Shown: in pieces, positions 8,900-19,219 of the stretch | How the letters are laid out: each line of letters starts with the position of its first letter | Position numbering within the stretch: the first letter of the stretch is position 1 | Origin: Phycisphaerales bacterium | GTDB taxonomy: Bacteria > Planctomycetota > Phycisphaerae > Phycisphaerales > UBA1924 | Reading direction: 5' to 3' | DNA: 64,000 bases | Assembly (NCBI GenBank): GCA_020427395.1 | Contig: JAGQON010000020.1 | Coordinates: 1 to 64,000, forward strand | Made by a program: the position numbers and the translations under genes | The notes under the pieces: model-generated | Told to the model about the DNA's origin: nothing | Seen by the model: the letters and a program-made list of their open reading frames with translations, nothing else | The model's database searches: none

Positions 8900-10219
8900 A
8901 TGACGACGATCGATGCCCCCAGCGTGCTCCCCCAGCCACTGACCAGCGGCAACTTCGACCCGCGCCTTGAGCCGATCCGCGCCAAGGTGTTCGCGGGAAA
9001 ACGCCTCTCGCTCGAGGACGGCGCGGTGCTGTACGACACCGCCGACATCTGGGGTGTGCTGGACATGGCGAAGCTCGTCCGCGATCGCATGCACCCCGGT
9101 GTGGCGTACTACAACATCAACCGCCACCTCAACTACTCCAATGTCTGCGCTCTCTCGTGCAAGTTCTGCGAGTTCTACCGCAAGAAGGGCGAGGACGGCG
9201 AGTACACCCGCGACCTCGACTACATCCGCGAGCAGGGCCGCAAGGCCGTCGAATCGGGTGCGACCGAGTTCCACATCGTCGGCGGGCTCAACCCATACCT
9301 GCCCTTCGAGTATTACACCGACATGCTCAAGGCCCTGCGCGAGGTCGCGCCGCAGGTGCATCTCAAAGCGTTCACAGCCGTCGAGCTGGTGCACCTGGCT
9401 CGCATCGCCAAGGTCTACAAGCGCGAGGACCCCAAGATCGGCGTGCGCTGGGTGCTTGAGCGATTGAAGGAAGCCGGGCTGGGCTCATTGCCCGGCGGCG
9501 GCGCCGAGGTCTTCGACGAGCGTGTGCACAAGGAGGCCTTCAAGACCAAGATCGGTGCGCATGAGTGGCTCGATGTCCACCTCGTTGCCCACGAGTTGGG
9601 GCTCAACAGCAACTGCACGATGTTGTACGGCCATGTCGACAAGGTCGACGAGCGCCTGCGCCACTTCGAGATCCTGCGGCGCTCGCAGGACCAGGCGCTC
9701 CAGCGCCTCGGCTACGAAGGCGACCCGGACGGCTACATCGCACAGGGCGTGCCCGAGTCCGCGCCGTTCGATGCCCCGGTGATCACCCTCAGCGCCGAGG
9801 GCGCGACGCTCCCCAACGCGAGTATGTTCGAGCAGGGCGGCTACTACCAGACGCTCACCCCGTTGCCTTTCTTCCCAGACGGCTCCGAGCTCGAGTTCCT
9901 CCCGGGCCCGGCCGGGCTGGAGAACCTGCGCACCATCGCCGTGGCGCGACTCATGCTCGACAACTTCCCGCACATCAAGGCGTTCTGGATCATGCAGACG
10001 CTGCCGATGGCACAGCTCATGCTCGAGGCCGGTGCCGATGACATCGACGGGACGGTGGTGTGGTACGACATCACCAAGGCGGTGGGGGAGGGCACGCACC
10101 AGGAGACGACCGTCACCGACCTGCAGAAGGCGATCGAGGAAGCCGGCTACGAGCCGGTCGAGCGCGACACGCTGTACAGGCGTGTGGTGCGCGATGGGCG
10201 TGAGTGGCGGGCTGAGTAG
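8900..10219 (+). CDS. mqnE: Aminodeoxyfutalosine synthase MqnE (radical SAM)
   Basis: 439 residues. The radical SAM cluster motif CxxxCxxC is present as CALSCKFC (Cys83, Cys87, Cys90), followed by EFYRKKGEDGEY. The segments LKEAGLGSLPGGGAEVF, the HEWLDVH region and SNCTMLYGHVD match MqnE better than the related MqnC. The enzyme joins 3-[(1-carboxyvinyl)oxy]benzoate and S-adenosylmethionine to give aminodeoxyfutalosine, a step of the futalosine menaquinone pathway. No other mqn gene is in the window, but the quinone would serve the complex I encoded at 44.7-51.6 kb. No strong ribosome binding site is visible at the ATG. Confidence 0.9.
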   Translation: MTTIDAPSVLPQPLTSGNFDPRLEPIRAKVFAGKRLSLEDGAVLYDTADIWGVLDMAKLVRDRMHPGVAYYNINRHLNYSNVCALSCKFCEFYRKKGEDGEYTRDLDYIREQGRKAVESGATEFHIVGGLNPYLPFEYYTDMLKALREVAPQVHLKAFTAVELVHLARIAKVYKREDPKIGVRWVLERLKEAGLGSLPGGGAEVFDERVHKEAFKTKIGAHEWLDVHLVAHELGLNSNCTMLYGHVDKVDERLRHFEILRRSQDQALQRLGYEGDPDGYIAQGVPESAPFDAPVITLSAEGATLPNASMFEQGGYYQTLTPLPFFPDGSELEFLPGPAGLENLRTIAVARLMLDNFPHIKAFWIMQTLPMAQLMLEAGADDIDGTVVWYDITKAVGEGTHQETTVTDLQKAIEEAGYEPVERDTLYRRVVRDGREWRAE

Positions 10220-10227
10220 GAGGCCGT

Positions 10228-10860
10228 TTGCCCTCATTCATGCCCAAGGCGACCCAGTACAACGAGATGTTCCACATCTGGTTCTTCTCGGTTCTCAGCG
10301 CACTAGTTGGCTGCGGGCTCGTGTATTTCAGCTCACTTGAGTTCATGTTTGCATACCCGTTGCTCGGGCTCGCTCACCTTATCGCACTTCTGCCCGCGAT
10401 GCTTCTCTCTGAGCAACGCTGGTACAACATCGTCTCGACCTCGGTGCTCAGCATTCTCTTTCCGCTTTGGGGTACGATCGTCGGTCTGTTCACGATGGGG
10501 TTGGGTGCCCCGCTCGCGTGCTCACTCATTTGGGGGCTGGTGCTTATGGCGGCTTTGCGTCGTCAGGCAGCCTTCGGCATCATGTTGCTCGTCGGGGCCG
10601 TGTCGAGCTTGTTGCTCTTTGTGCCCGGTGTCTCTGTGTTGAAGCATGACGATATTGCGTTCTTCGTCTCGATCTGCGGCTGGTACATCTCTATGGCCTT
10701 TGCATTGCCATGGATCATGTCGTGTAAACTCACCCCGCCGCGATCGAAGTTTTCTGGTGAGAGTATCTGCTTGAACTGCGGCTACTCCCTCATCGATCTC
10801 CCCCAGGATCTCCCCTGCCCCGAGTGCGGCCAATCCCGCGAGGCCACGCGACATGCCTGA
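10228..10860 (+). CDS. Membrane protein with C-terminal zinc ribbon
   Basis: 210 residues. The likely start is the TTG at 10228, 4 bases after a TAGGAGG ribosome binding site; the next ATG (10240) is too far from it. Hydrophobicity suggests about five membrane helices, then a cytoplasmic tail with CLNCGYSLIDLPQDLPCPECGQ-type spacing: CxxC, 14-16 residues, CPEC. This four-cysteine pattern is that of a zinc ribbon. No function is known to me. It overlaps the next gene by 8 bases (ATGCCTGA), which suggests translational coupling, and lies 8 bases after mqnE. Confidence 0.75.
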   Translation: MPSFMPKATQYNEMFHIWFFSVLSALVGCGLVYFSSLEFMFAYPLLGLAHLIALLPAMLLSEQRWYNIVSTSVLSILFPLWGTIVGLFTMGLGAPLACSLIWGLVLMAALRRQAAFGIMLLVGAVSSLLLFVPGVSVLKHDDIAFFVSICGWYISMAFALPWIMSCKLTPPRSKFSGESICLNCGYSLIDLPQDLPCPECGQSREATRHA

Positions 10861-11446
10861 ACGAAAGCAGCAGGTCACCTCGCTCACGCCCGACCATCTT
10901 GTCCGTCGCCGGGGGATGCCGCTGGTGAAGAAGAACACCTACGGGTTGCTCTTGTGTATCGCCGGGTCGTCATTCTCGCTTGCGTTCGCGTTCCTGGTTC
11001 ATGGCTCGTTCTACGAGATCGGGGGCGCGCTGATCTCGGGCGTGATCAACGGCCTTTTTCCGCTAGGCGTTTTGTTCATCATGTGCTTGGTCGGGCGGCG
11101 ATTCCTGCCCGCGTTGTACATCTGTCTCGGCCTGCAGATGCTCGCATCGATCGCGGCCGCGTTGTTCATCTCGCCTTGGTCTTCACCATTCGAGATCATC
11201 ATCTACTCCTGGTGCGGCTTTGGGCTCGGGCTGATCATTGTCCGTATCTGGGGCCCACGCGAAACAATCTACCGCTACGCCCGCTGCCCCGGCTGCAAGT
11301 ACAACCTGGCCTTGCTGCCCAAGAGCGATGTCTGCCCCGAGTGCGGGCGCGACAACACCGACCTCGTTGAGATCTTCGCGGATATCAAGTTTGATAAAAA
11401 AACACGCCCGAATAAGGGCGTGCTTGATCTTGATGATATGGTCTGA
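10853..11446 (+). CDS. Membrane protein with C-terminal zinc ribbon, coupled to the preceding gene
   Basis: 197 residues; about four membrane helices followed by a soluble tail with CPGCKYNLALLPK and CPECGR, the same C-terminal zinc-ribbon arrangement as the gene just upstream. The ATG lies inside the end of that gene (8-base overlap). The last 15 or so codons (FDKKTRPNKGVLDLDDMV) run through a GC-rich hairpin that works as the terminator of the convergent DUF481 gene, and the two genes' stop codons are adjacent at 11446/11447. Function unknown. Confidence 0.72.
   Translation: MPERKQQVTSLTPDHLVRRRGMPLVKKNTYGLLLCIAGSSFSLAFAFLVHGSFYEIGGALISGVINGLFPLGVLFIMCLVGRRFLPALYICLGLQMLASIAAALFISPWSSPFEIIIYSWCGFGLGLIIVRIWGPRETIYRYARCPGCKYNLALLPKSDVCPECGRDNTDLVEIFADIKFDKKTRPNKGVLDLDDMV
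11403..11422 (-). terminator. Intrinsic terminator of the DUF481 gene, lying inside the end of the opposing gene
   Basis: CACGCCC and GGGCGTG form a 7-bp stem with a 6-base loop; on the minus strand it is followed by a run of seven T (complement of the A run at 11396-11402). Confidence 0.75.
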
Positions 11447-12385
11447 TCAGAAGCTCCAGCCGAGCCCCATGAAGTACAGCACATCGTTGGGCTTCTTGCC
11501 CGTACCCGGCTGCGAATCGTGGCGGTGCTCGATGCCCGCGTTCAGGGTCATGCCCGATTCCTCATCCATGACGACCTCGATGCCGGCGTTGCTGTTCCAC
11601 CTGAACTCGCCGAAATCATCGAAGCTCGGGTAGTAGGTCGTGCTGGCAGCCAGCTTCGTGTTCTCGGTCCACTGGTACTTCCAGTCGAGCCCGAGCAGAC
11701 CCTCAGGGATCAGGTGCTCGTCGGCATTGCCGCCGAACTCGTAGCTTCCACCGAAGCCGAGACGACCGATCAGCTCCTGCTTGTCATCCTTGATAATCTC
11801 GTAGCCAGCACCAAGGTGCCCTGAGAGCCGGTGGTCCCAGCTCTGAAACTCGTCGTACTCGTACTTGGCGTCAGCGAAGTAGCGCCACTTGCTGTCTGTC
11901 AGCCAGTCATTTCGCAGGTCGAGCACGCCGCGTGAGGTGTTCTTGGTGCCGTCCGAGGTGCCGTAGGTGTACGCGAGCTTGAGCGAGGTCTCGTACTTCG
12001 AGGTGTTGCGTTCGCCGCTCAGCGACGCAAGAGCCGAGAAGTTCTCGTTGTTGCCCGATGCACCTGTCAGCGCGACGACGGCCTTCCAGTCCCAGCCGTC
12101 CTTCCACGAGCTGGGGTCCTGGGGCACATCCGCCTCCTCGGCGGGCTGGACACCATCGTCGCTCTGGGCGCTGGTTGAACCCTTGATCTCGCCGCCGGTC
12201 ACGGCCGCGGCCTCGCGCTGGGCGGCCTCGAGCTCGGCCTTGGCGGCCTCGAACGCGATCCGGGCCTCCTCGAGGCGTTCCAGGGCTGCGGCGCGGTCGG
12301 CCTCGGTGTCATTGGCGAGGGCGGAGCCAGCGAACCCGGCGCATGCCACGATCCCGGCCAGTGTCGTATTCAGTAAGCGTTGCAT
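11447..12385 (-). CDS. DUF481 / YdiY-like outer-membrane beta-barrel protein
   Basis: 312 residues from the ATG at 12385, which has a GAGGAAAC ribosome binding site and opens a signal peptide (MQRLLNTTLAGIVACAGFAG, cleavage after ALA). Residues about 25-60 form an Ala/Glu-rich predicted coiled coil (AALERLEEARIAFEAAKAEL). The rest is alternating beta strands with aromatic ends, GASGNNENFSALASL, YEYDEFQSWDHRLSGH, finishing with Phe (GLGWSF), as in DUF481 proteins predicted to be 12-14-stranded outer-membrane barrels. A coiled-coil stalk before the barrel could reach through the periplasm. Function of the family is unclear. Confidence 0.8.
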   Translation of the reverse strand: MQRLLNTTLAGIVACAGFAGSALANDTEADRAAALERLEEARIAFEAAKAELEAAQREAAAVTGGEIKGSTSAQSDDGVQPAEEADVPQDPSSWKDGWDWKAVVALTGASGNNENFSALASLSGERNTSKYETSLKLAYTYGTSDGTKNTSRGVLDLRNDWLTDSKWRYFADAKYEYDEFQSWDHRLSGHLGAGYEIIKDDKQELIGRLGFGGSYEFGGNADEHLIPEGLLGLDWKYQWTENTKLAASTTYYPSFDDFGEFRWNSNAGIEVVMDEESGMTLNAGIEHRHDSQPGTGKKPNDVLYFMGLGWSF

Positions 12386-12528
12386 CTGTTGTTTCCTCTG
12401 GTTCAGTTGGTTGATGGCTGTCGCGGTCTCATCCCCTGCACGACTGGATAGCGAATGCGCGCGAGATGGGGGAGTCAACCCCATGCGTGTGAAACCCACC
12501 ATCTCCGATCCCGTATGCTGATGTATCG

Positions 12529-13218
12529 ATGCCGATCTCGCATACCTGCCCATCCTGCTGCGCCGAGCTCGGGCACCTGCGCGCGGTGCCTGATCCGCAC
12601 TACGGGCTGGGCGTGATCGTCTGCCCCTGCTGCACCCACGCCGTGGTCCGCGTCCGCCATCCAGATCGGGTGTTCTGGCAGCAGATGAGGCGTTTGCGTA
12701 AAGGCTTGTTTCAACTCTGGTTAGCGAATATGTTCACCGCACTGGCCACCGGCGCAACGATCGGCATGGCCTTCTGGTTGCTGCCCCAGCTGACCAGCAG
12801 GGCGGGGCGCTACAAGCAGCCGGATATCGCCGATCCGAGCGTTCCGGCCCAGATCATCGTCGCCGTGATCATGCTGCTCCTGTGCGGCATCATCGCCAGG
12901 GTGGTCTATGCCCACCTGCGGTTTCGCTCGGTCTTGGTCCTCTTCGTGGTGCTGATCGGCGTGTTCTGCTTCATCGATGCCATCATCGGACGTCTGGTCC
13001 TGTTCGCGCTCGCCCTGGGCAACGCTGTTGAAGATATCGGGATGCCCACCGCCCTGGAACTCAAGCGACGCGCCATGATGCTGCCGCTGGTCATGCCCGT
13101 GTTTGTCCTGGGCATGATTGCCGGCGGGCAGCTGAATCGCCTGATCGAACGAGGATCGGGTAAACGCATCGTGCGAATCCGACGCCGACTCCGCAACCGT
13201 CAGGCACGCCTCGACTGA
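12529..13218 (+). CDS. Zinc-ribbon membrane protein, cassette copy 1, gene A
   Basis: 229 residues. An N-terminal zinc ribbon (CPSCCAEL ... HYGLGVIVCPCC) is followed by an amphipathic stretch with HPDRVFWQQMRRL, about four membrane helices, and a very basic C-terminal tail (RIRRRLRNRQARLD). It is the paralogue of the gene at 14187: both have the same order of ribbon, an H-x-D-x-x-F-W motif, helices and an Arg-rich tail. It is followed after 12 bases by gene B of the cassette. The function is unknown to me. It is divergent from the DUF481 gene with a 143-base gap. Confidence 0.75.
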   Translation: MPISHTCPSCCAELGHLRAVPDPHYGLGVIVCPCCTHAVVRVRHPDRVFWQQMRRLRKGLFQLWLANMFTALATGATIGMAFWLLPQLTSRAGRYKQPDIADPSVPAQIIVAVIMLLLCGIIARVVYAHLRFRSVLVLFVVLIGVFCFIDAIIGRLVLFALALGNAVEDIGMPTALELKRRAMMLPLVMPVFVLGMIAGGQLNRLIERGSGKRIVRIRRRLRNRQARLD

Positions 13219-13230
13219 GAAGGGGAACCC

Positions 13231-14160
13231 ATGAGCGATCCAATCGCCGACAGTTCAACCGCTCCGAGTGACCAGATCCGCGCCGACCGCGCCTGCGCTG
13301 GCTGCGGTTTCAACCTCTATGGGCAGAGCGTGATCCGCGAGGAGCACTACGGGCTTGCGATTGCCCGATGCCCCGAGTGCGGCACCGTCGCGGCGTTGCA
13401 GCAATACCCGGTCATGACGCACTGGGTGAACCGCTTCCGCCTGATCATCGGTGGGGTCTACATCGTCCTGCTGCTGGGGATGCTTGCGCTGAGCACCTTT
13501 GCTATCTCCGGCTTCGGAATCGCAGCGGCGGAGTTCGCCAGCGAACCGCTCGCAGACCACCTCGCTCTTCAGCACACGATCTGGGAACAGCAGGTGGGCT
13601 CGCAGCCACCCGGCGACGCTCAGGTCCCCGCCCCGATCAATCAGCCGCTCCCGCAATATTCACGATGGAACATCCTCACGCCGAAGTGGATCGATGAGGA
13701 ACTTGATGAGGCGATGCAGCAGTTCGGCGGAATCTATGGCAATATGAATGCCGAGGTCTACATCCTGCTCGTCCCGTCGGCCTTCGTCTCGCTGGTCTTG
13801 GGGATCTTCTGGAGTGTCGCGTTGCTGGGCAGCAATCGATCGAGGGTTCTGGTCGTGCCCGCTGCGATCGCGATCATCGCGGGTGTGATCCTGGTGGGTG
13901 CCAACTTTGACTCAGGCACCTACCCCTCCGCACGGGCGCTGGCCGAGAACATCTATGTGATGCGTCTGATCCCATTATTGCTCGTCTACGAGTTCATCTT
14001 CATGGGAATCGGCGTGCTGATCGGGCGTCCGATCGCCCGCTTCGTCGTGAAGTTCGCCCTGCCACCCCGCTCGCGGGTCCCGTTCGGCGTCCTCTGGTCT
14101 CGCGATGGGCTATCAATGCCGAGCACAAACTCAGCACGGGCAAGCCGATCTGCAACTTGA
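13231..14160 (+). CDS. Zinc-ribbon membrane protein, cassette copy 1, gene B
   Basis: 309 residues, preceded by an AAGGGGAA ribosome binding site. N-terminal zinc ribbon CAGCGFNLYGQ ... ARCPECGTVAAL, then a helix at about 70-95, a roughly 80-residue extramembrane segment, and three further helices. The C-terminus has LPPRSRVPFGVLWSRDGL, a motif shared with its paralogue at 14897 (LPP...LWTRDGL); here about 14 more residues follow. The ribbon is also similar to the one in that paralogue (HYGLAIARCPECGT against SYSLLVATCPECGT). Function unknown. Confidence 0.75.
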   Translation: MSDPIADSSTAPSDQIRADRACAGCGFNLYGQSVIREEHYGLAIARCPECGTVAALQQYPVMTHWVNRFRLIIGGVYIVLLLGMLALSTFAISGFGIAAAEFASEPLADHLALQHTIWEQQVGSQPPGDAQVPAPINQPLPQYSRWNILTPKWIDEELDEAMQQFGGIYGNMNAEVYILLVPSAFVSLVLGIFWSVALLGSNRSRVLVVPAAIAIIAGVILVGANFDSGTYPSARALAENIYVMRLIPLLLVYEFIFMGIGVLIGRPIARFVVKFALPPRSRVPFGVLWSRDGLSMPSTNSARASRSAT

Positions 14161-14186
14161 GATTTCTGCCGCGTGTATGAGATGGC

Positions 14187-14900
14187 GTGCGACCATCCCA
14201 TATCTGCCCCGATTGCGCCACAGAGCTCGCGCACGAGCGAGCGTTCGTTGACCAATCGCTCGGGCTGAGGCTGGTGGCATGCCCAAGTTGCGAGCGGACG
14301 CTTGTCCGCATGCTGCATCAGGACGCCCAGTTCTGGCGGAGCGCTCGCAAGCTGCTCTGGACGCTGGGGTCACTCATGCTCCGGCTCGTGCTGCTCGGTG
14401 CCGCCGCGTTTGCGTTCGCGATCGTGTGCTTGATGCTCGGTTACGGCTTCTTCCAACCAGAGGATCCATCCGCCCTCGTGGATGAACAGGATCGGTTGCC
14501 GATTGCCTTGGTTGTTCTTGTGATGGCGGTGCTCATGGTCGTCCCGGGCCTGATCACGCGGCTCGTGCTCACGCACCATACTCCGAATCGATCGCTGGGG
14601 CTGCTCGTGCTCGGCGCCACATGCTGGCTGCTCTATTTCGAGTACCAGAACCTCTACTGGTGCATCGATATGAACTCGATGAACCTCTCGCTGAGCAACG
14701 GCTACATTCTGCTGATCGATGCACCCCAGATACTGATTGCGATGGTGGGCGGGATGGCACTGGTCAGCGCCTTAATGATCAGGCTCACCGATTGGCTGCA
14801 TAGCCGGTTTCACAACAAGCTCCCCAGCGCCTGGGTCCGCAGGCGGAGGCGCTTTCGCAGACGAGAACGAAGAATCCGTGAGCGGGGGTACGCATCATGA
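14187..14900 (+). CDS. Zinc-ribbon membrane protein, cassette copy 2, gene A
   Basis: 237 residues from a GTG at 14187; no in-frame ATG fits. The N-terminal ribbon CPDCATEL ... LRLVACPSCERTLVR parallels the gene at 12529, as does HQDAQFWRSARKLLW, the four predicted membrane helices and the long Arg-rich tail (WVRRRRRFRRRERRIRERG). It overlaps gene B of the same cassette by 4 bases (ATGA). Function unknown; the basic tail could bind nucleic acid or acidic lipid. Confidence 0.73.
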   Translation: MRPSHICPDCATELAHERAFVDQSLGLRLVACPSCERTLVRMLHQDAQFWRSARKLLWTLGSLMLRLVLLGAAAFAFAIVCLMLGYGFFQPEDPSALVDEQDRLPIALVVLVMAVLMVVPGLITRLVLTHHTPNRSLGLLVLGATCWLLYFEYQNLYWCIDMNSMNLSLSNGYILLIDAPQILIAMVGGMALVSALMIRLTDWLHSRFHNKLPSAWVRRRRRFRRRERRIRERGYAS

Positions 14901-15769
14901 TCGAGAACGCACAGGACACGGGCTCTCGCATCGGGACCGACCGATCGTGCACGAGTTGTGGGTTTAATCTCATCCATCAGCCCGTCGTGCGCGAGCCAAG
15001 CTACAGCCTGCTCGTCGCGACCTGCCCCGAGTGCGGCACCGTTGCCCCCCTGATCTCCTACCCGCTCATGTCCCGATGGGTCGAGCGGTGGAAGCTCGTG
15101 CTTGCTGTCGTGTGGATCGCGACCTTGCTGGGCATGTTTTTGCTCCAGTGTCACCTGATCTACACGCATGTGCGCGATCAGACCGGGTACATCGCGCTCC
15201 CGCTCGCGAGCGAGATCGGTGAAGCTTACTACGCGTGGGCGATTGAGAACGAGAGCTTCAACACCAACCAGCAATGGACGATCGATCAGAAGCGGTACGA
15301 GTATCTCGTGGTCGATCGTGAGTGGCTGGACTCCGAGGGGAAGCAAATCATCGTCAGCAAGGATCTCAACTCTCTGACATTTCGACCGTACCTGTACATC
15401 CGAATGATCCCCGTGTTCGCAATCTCGTTTGTCGCCGGGGTGCTCTGGTCTGCAATTGCGTTGGGCGCTAATCGACGGCGATTACTCGTTGTCGCGTTCG
15501 CCGTGATGTGCCTCGCGTTGGCGTTCATCATCGCGCACAAACGATCCGCCGGGCAGATGTACTACAACGCGACCTGGGTCGCGGGGTTCGAGATCCTCAC
15601 GCAGTACGCGATCGTGGTGTATACCCTCGCCTTCATCTGTATGGCGATCGGCATCTGGAGCGGTCACCCCATCGCGCGCTGGATCGTCAGGACCACGCTG
15701 CCGCCGAACCTGCTCCCGCCGCTTTCCATCCTCTGGACACGCGACGGGCTCACTCCGCCACGGGGATGA
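14897..15769 (+). CDS. Zinc-ribbon membrane protein, cassette copy 2, gene B
   Basis: 290 residues, starting inside the stop of the previous gene (ATGA). Zinc ribbon CTSCGFNLIHQ ... VATCPECGTVAPL, a membrane helix at about 75-95, an extramembrane segment of about 80 residues rich in Tyr, Glu and Asn, then three helices and the shared C-terminal motif LPPLSILWTRDGL. It is the paralogue of the gene at 13231. The two A-B pairs are adjacent, so the cassette arose by tandem duplication. Function unknown. Confidence 0.75.
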   Translation: MIENAQDTGSRIGTDRSCTSCGFNLIHQPVVREPSYSLLVATCPECGTVAPLISYPLMSRWVERWKLVLAVVWIATLLGMFLLQCHLIYTHVRDQTGYIALPLASEIGEAYYAWAIENESFNTNQQWTIDQKRYEYLVVDREWLDSEGKQIIVSKDLNSLTFRPYLYIRMIPVFAISFVAGVLWSAIALGANRRRLLVVAFAVMCLALAFIIAHKRSAGQMYYNATWVAGFEILTQYAIVVYTLAFICMAIGIWSGHPIARWIVRTTLPPNLLPPLSILWTRDGLTPPRG

Positions 15770-15775
15770 AAAACA

Positions 15776-15806
15776 ACAACGCCCACACGATTGGCGTGGG
15801 CGTTGT
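15776..15806 (-). terminator. Intrinsic terminator of dnaK
   Basis: Perfect 11-bp stem ACAACGCCCAC / GTGGGCGTTGT with a 9-base loop; on the minus strand it is followed by a T-rich tract (complement of 15768-15775). Confidence 0.7.
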
Positions 15807-15829
15807 GTTGAATCAGAATGCGGGGAGGA

Positions 15830-17732
<1,903 letters not shown>

Positions 17733-17924
17733 TGCTGGCCTCCTTCATGAATCGCTCGATGCGTTGCCCAAGAGGGCACGCGGCGATGAATGCGTTTGTT
17801 CAGAAAACCGAGTTGCAATCACGATGCCAAAGCCGATCCGTCGGCGAGTGCGAAGAATCGCCAATTCCAGCCCCCAGAGGCAGTCAGGGGTGCCGAATTC
17901 GGTCGTTCCTGCCAGTCTGGCAGG

Positions 17925-19181
17925 TCAGTCCTCGGGGCTATACGCCAATGCCGCTTCCAGCACCTCGTCTCGCCCGCCGAACAGCGCCTCGGATCGCCAG
18001 GGGGTCAGCACATCCGGGTGCACCGAGTCCGGGTCGCCCTCGACCTTCTGGAACCAGCGCGTGGAGTGCGAGATCCGCAGCCCCGAGTTGGGCAGCGTGA
18101 AACTCCCCAGCTGCCCGAAGTGATTCGGTTTGCCGCCCGTGGGTTCGCCGATCAAGATCGCCTTGCAGCCATCCCTCAGCTGCTGGGCATTGCTCATGGC
18201 GCTGCTGAAGGTCTGTCGCGAGATCAGCCCGATGATGTCGCCCTGATCACGAAAACGCTCGGATTTCTGAAGCGCCTGCCACAGCGGCCAGATCACGGTC
18301 TCGTCGCCGCCGCCGTTGAACCGCAGGTCGATGATGATCCGCTGCGCATCGAGCTCGTCGCACTTGCGCATCACGAACTCGACAAAGTCCTTCATCGGCA
18401 GGTCTTCGGCCTCACGGCAGCGGTTGTACGCGACATAGAACGCCCTGTGATCCGCAATGAAGTCACTCTGGTAGGACCCGCCCTGCTTGCGGTACGCAAG
18501 CGGCCACGGTTGGGGCAGTTGCTGCACGAAGCTCGTCCACTTTCCGAGCTTCCCGGGAAGCTCGCACGGGAGTTCCCGGCTCTCCCGCTCGCCATCATGC
18601 TCCAGCGTGACCGTCAGCGTCTCGGCGTGGTGATCTCGGATCACGCCAACTCCTTGCAACGCTGGAAGCATCGTCGCATACCACGCGCTCGTGCCGATCC
18701 GCTTCGATTCGTTCTCATACGCAAAGAGCACGCTCACCAGATCGAGCACCTCATCGATCGGAACAGCATTGATCGAAACCACCCGATGCCCGATCAGCTC
18801 CTTGTACGATTCGGGCGCACCGGTGACAAAGACGCCGTCCTCCAGCAGCATCAGCTGCATCGGAAGCCGCCGCATCGCGTCGCCGTAGGTTCCAAAGGAC
18901 ACCGTCGTATGCGCATCGCCACCCATCGCCACCAGCCGGCTGATCTCGATCACGGTCTGCTGGTCATCAAGCTGATCCAGACGAGCATACAACGATTCAA
19001 ACGCATCCTCGAACTCGTCCACGGTGTGTTTGGTGTAGAAGTTCGGGTGCCGCGTAAGCAGCTGCTCGGCGAGCGTGTCGAGGTCCTCGCCCCATTGATT
19101 CGCGTCGACCTGTGCCCGAGTGAAGCAGGCAGCCACTCCGAGCAGCAACAGCGCAGAAAAACGGCCCCATGTGTGTCTCAT
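17925..19181 (-). CDS. Secreted S41 (C-terminal processing) family peptidase
   Basis: 418 residues from the ATG at 19181, which opens a signal peptide (MRHTWGRFSALLLLGVAACF, cleavage after RAQ); the longer frame runs back into icd and is not plausible. The C-terminal half has the S41 core: GGDAHTTVSFG, RIIIDLRFNGGGDETV, then ISRQTFSSAMSNAQQLRDG with the predicted nucleophilic Ser, and ILIGEPTGGKPNHFGQ. S41 peptidases use a Ser-Lys dyad or Ser-His-Glu set; which set applies here is not certain, and no PDZ domain is obvious. A TATACT -10-like hexamer lies 7 bases before the ATG, which would give an almost leaderless message. Confidence 0.82.
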   Translation of the reverse strand: MRHTWGRFSALLLLGVAACFTRAQVDANQWGEDLDTLAEQLLTRHPNFYTKHTVDEFEDAFESLYARLDQLDDQQTVIEISRLVAMGGDAHTTVSFGTYGDAMRRLPMQLMLLEDGVFVTGAPESYKELIGHRVVSINAVPIDEVLDLVSVLFAYENESKRIGTSAWYATMLPALQGVGVIRDHHAETLTVTLEHDGERESRELPCELPGKLGKWTSFVQQLPQPWPLAYRKQGGSYQSDFIADHRAFYVAYNRCREAEDLPMKDFVEFVMRKCDELDAQRIIIDLRFNGGGDETVIWPLWQALQKSERFRDQGDIIGLISRQTFSSAMSNAQQLRDGCKAILIGEPTGGKPNHFGQLGSFTLPNSGLRISHSTRWFQKVEGDPDSVHPDVLTPWRSEALFGGRDEVLEAALAYSPED

Positions 19182-19188
19182 GGAGCCG

Positions 19189-19194
19189 AGTATA
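19189..19194 (-). promoter_or_regulatory. Possible -10 element of the S41 peptidase gene (leaderless transcript)
   Basis: TATACT on the minus strand ends 7 bases before the ATG at 19181, so transcription would begin at or next to the start codon. The -35 region is not recognisable, and no ribosome binding site precedes the ATG. Confidence 0.3.
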
Positions 19195-19219
19195 CCAGAT
19201 CGGTTGCTGAACCAGAAGC

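Noticed and set aside
17733..17924. CIRCE or sigma-32 site upstream of dnaK
   Set aside because: No TTAGCACTC-N9-GAGTGCTAA or a convincing heat-shock promoter was found.
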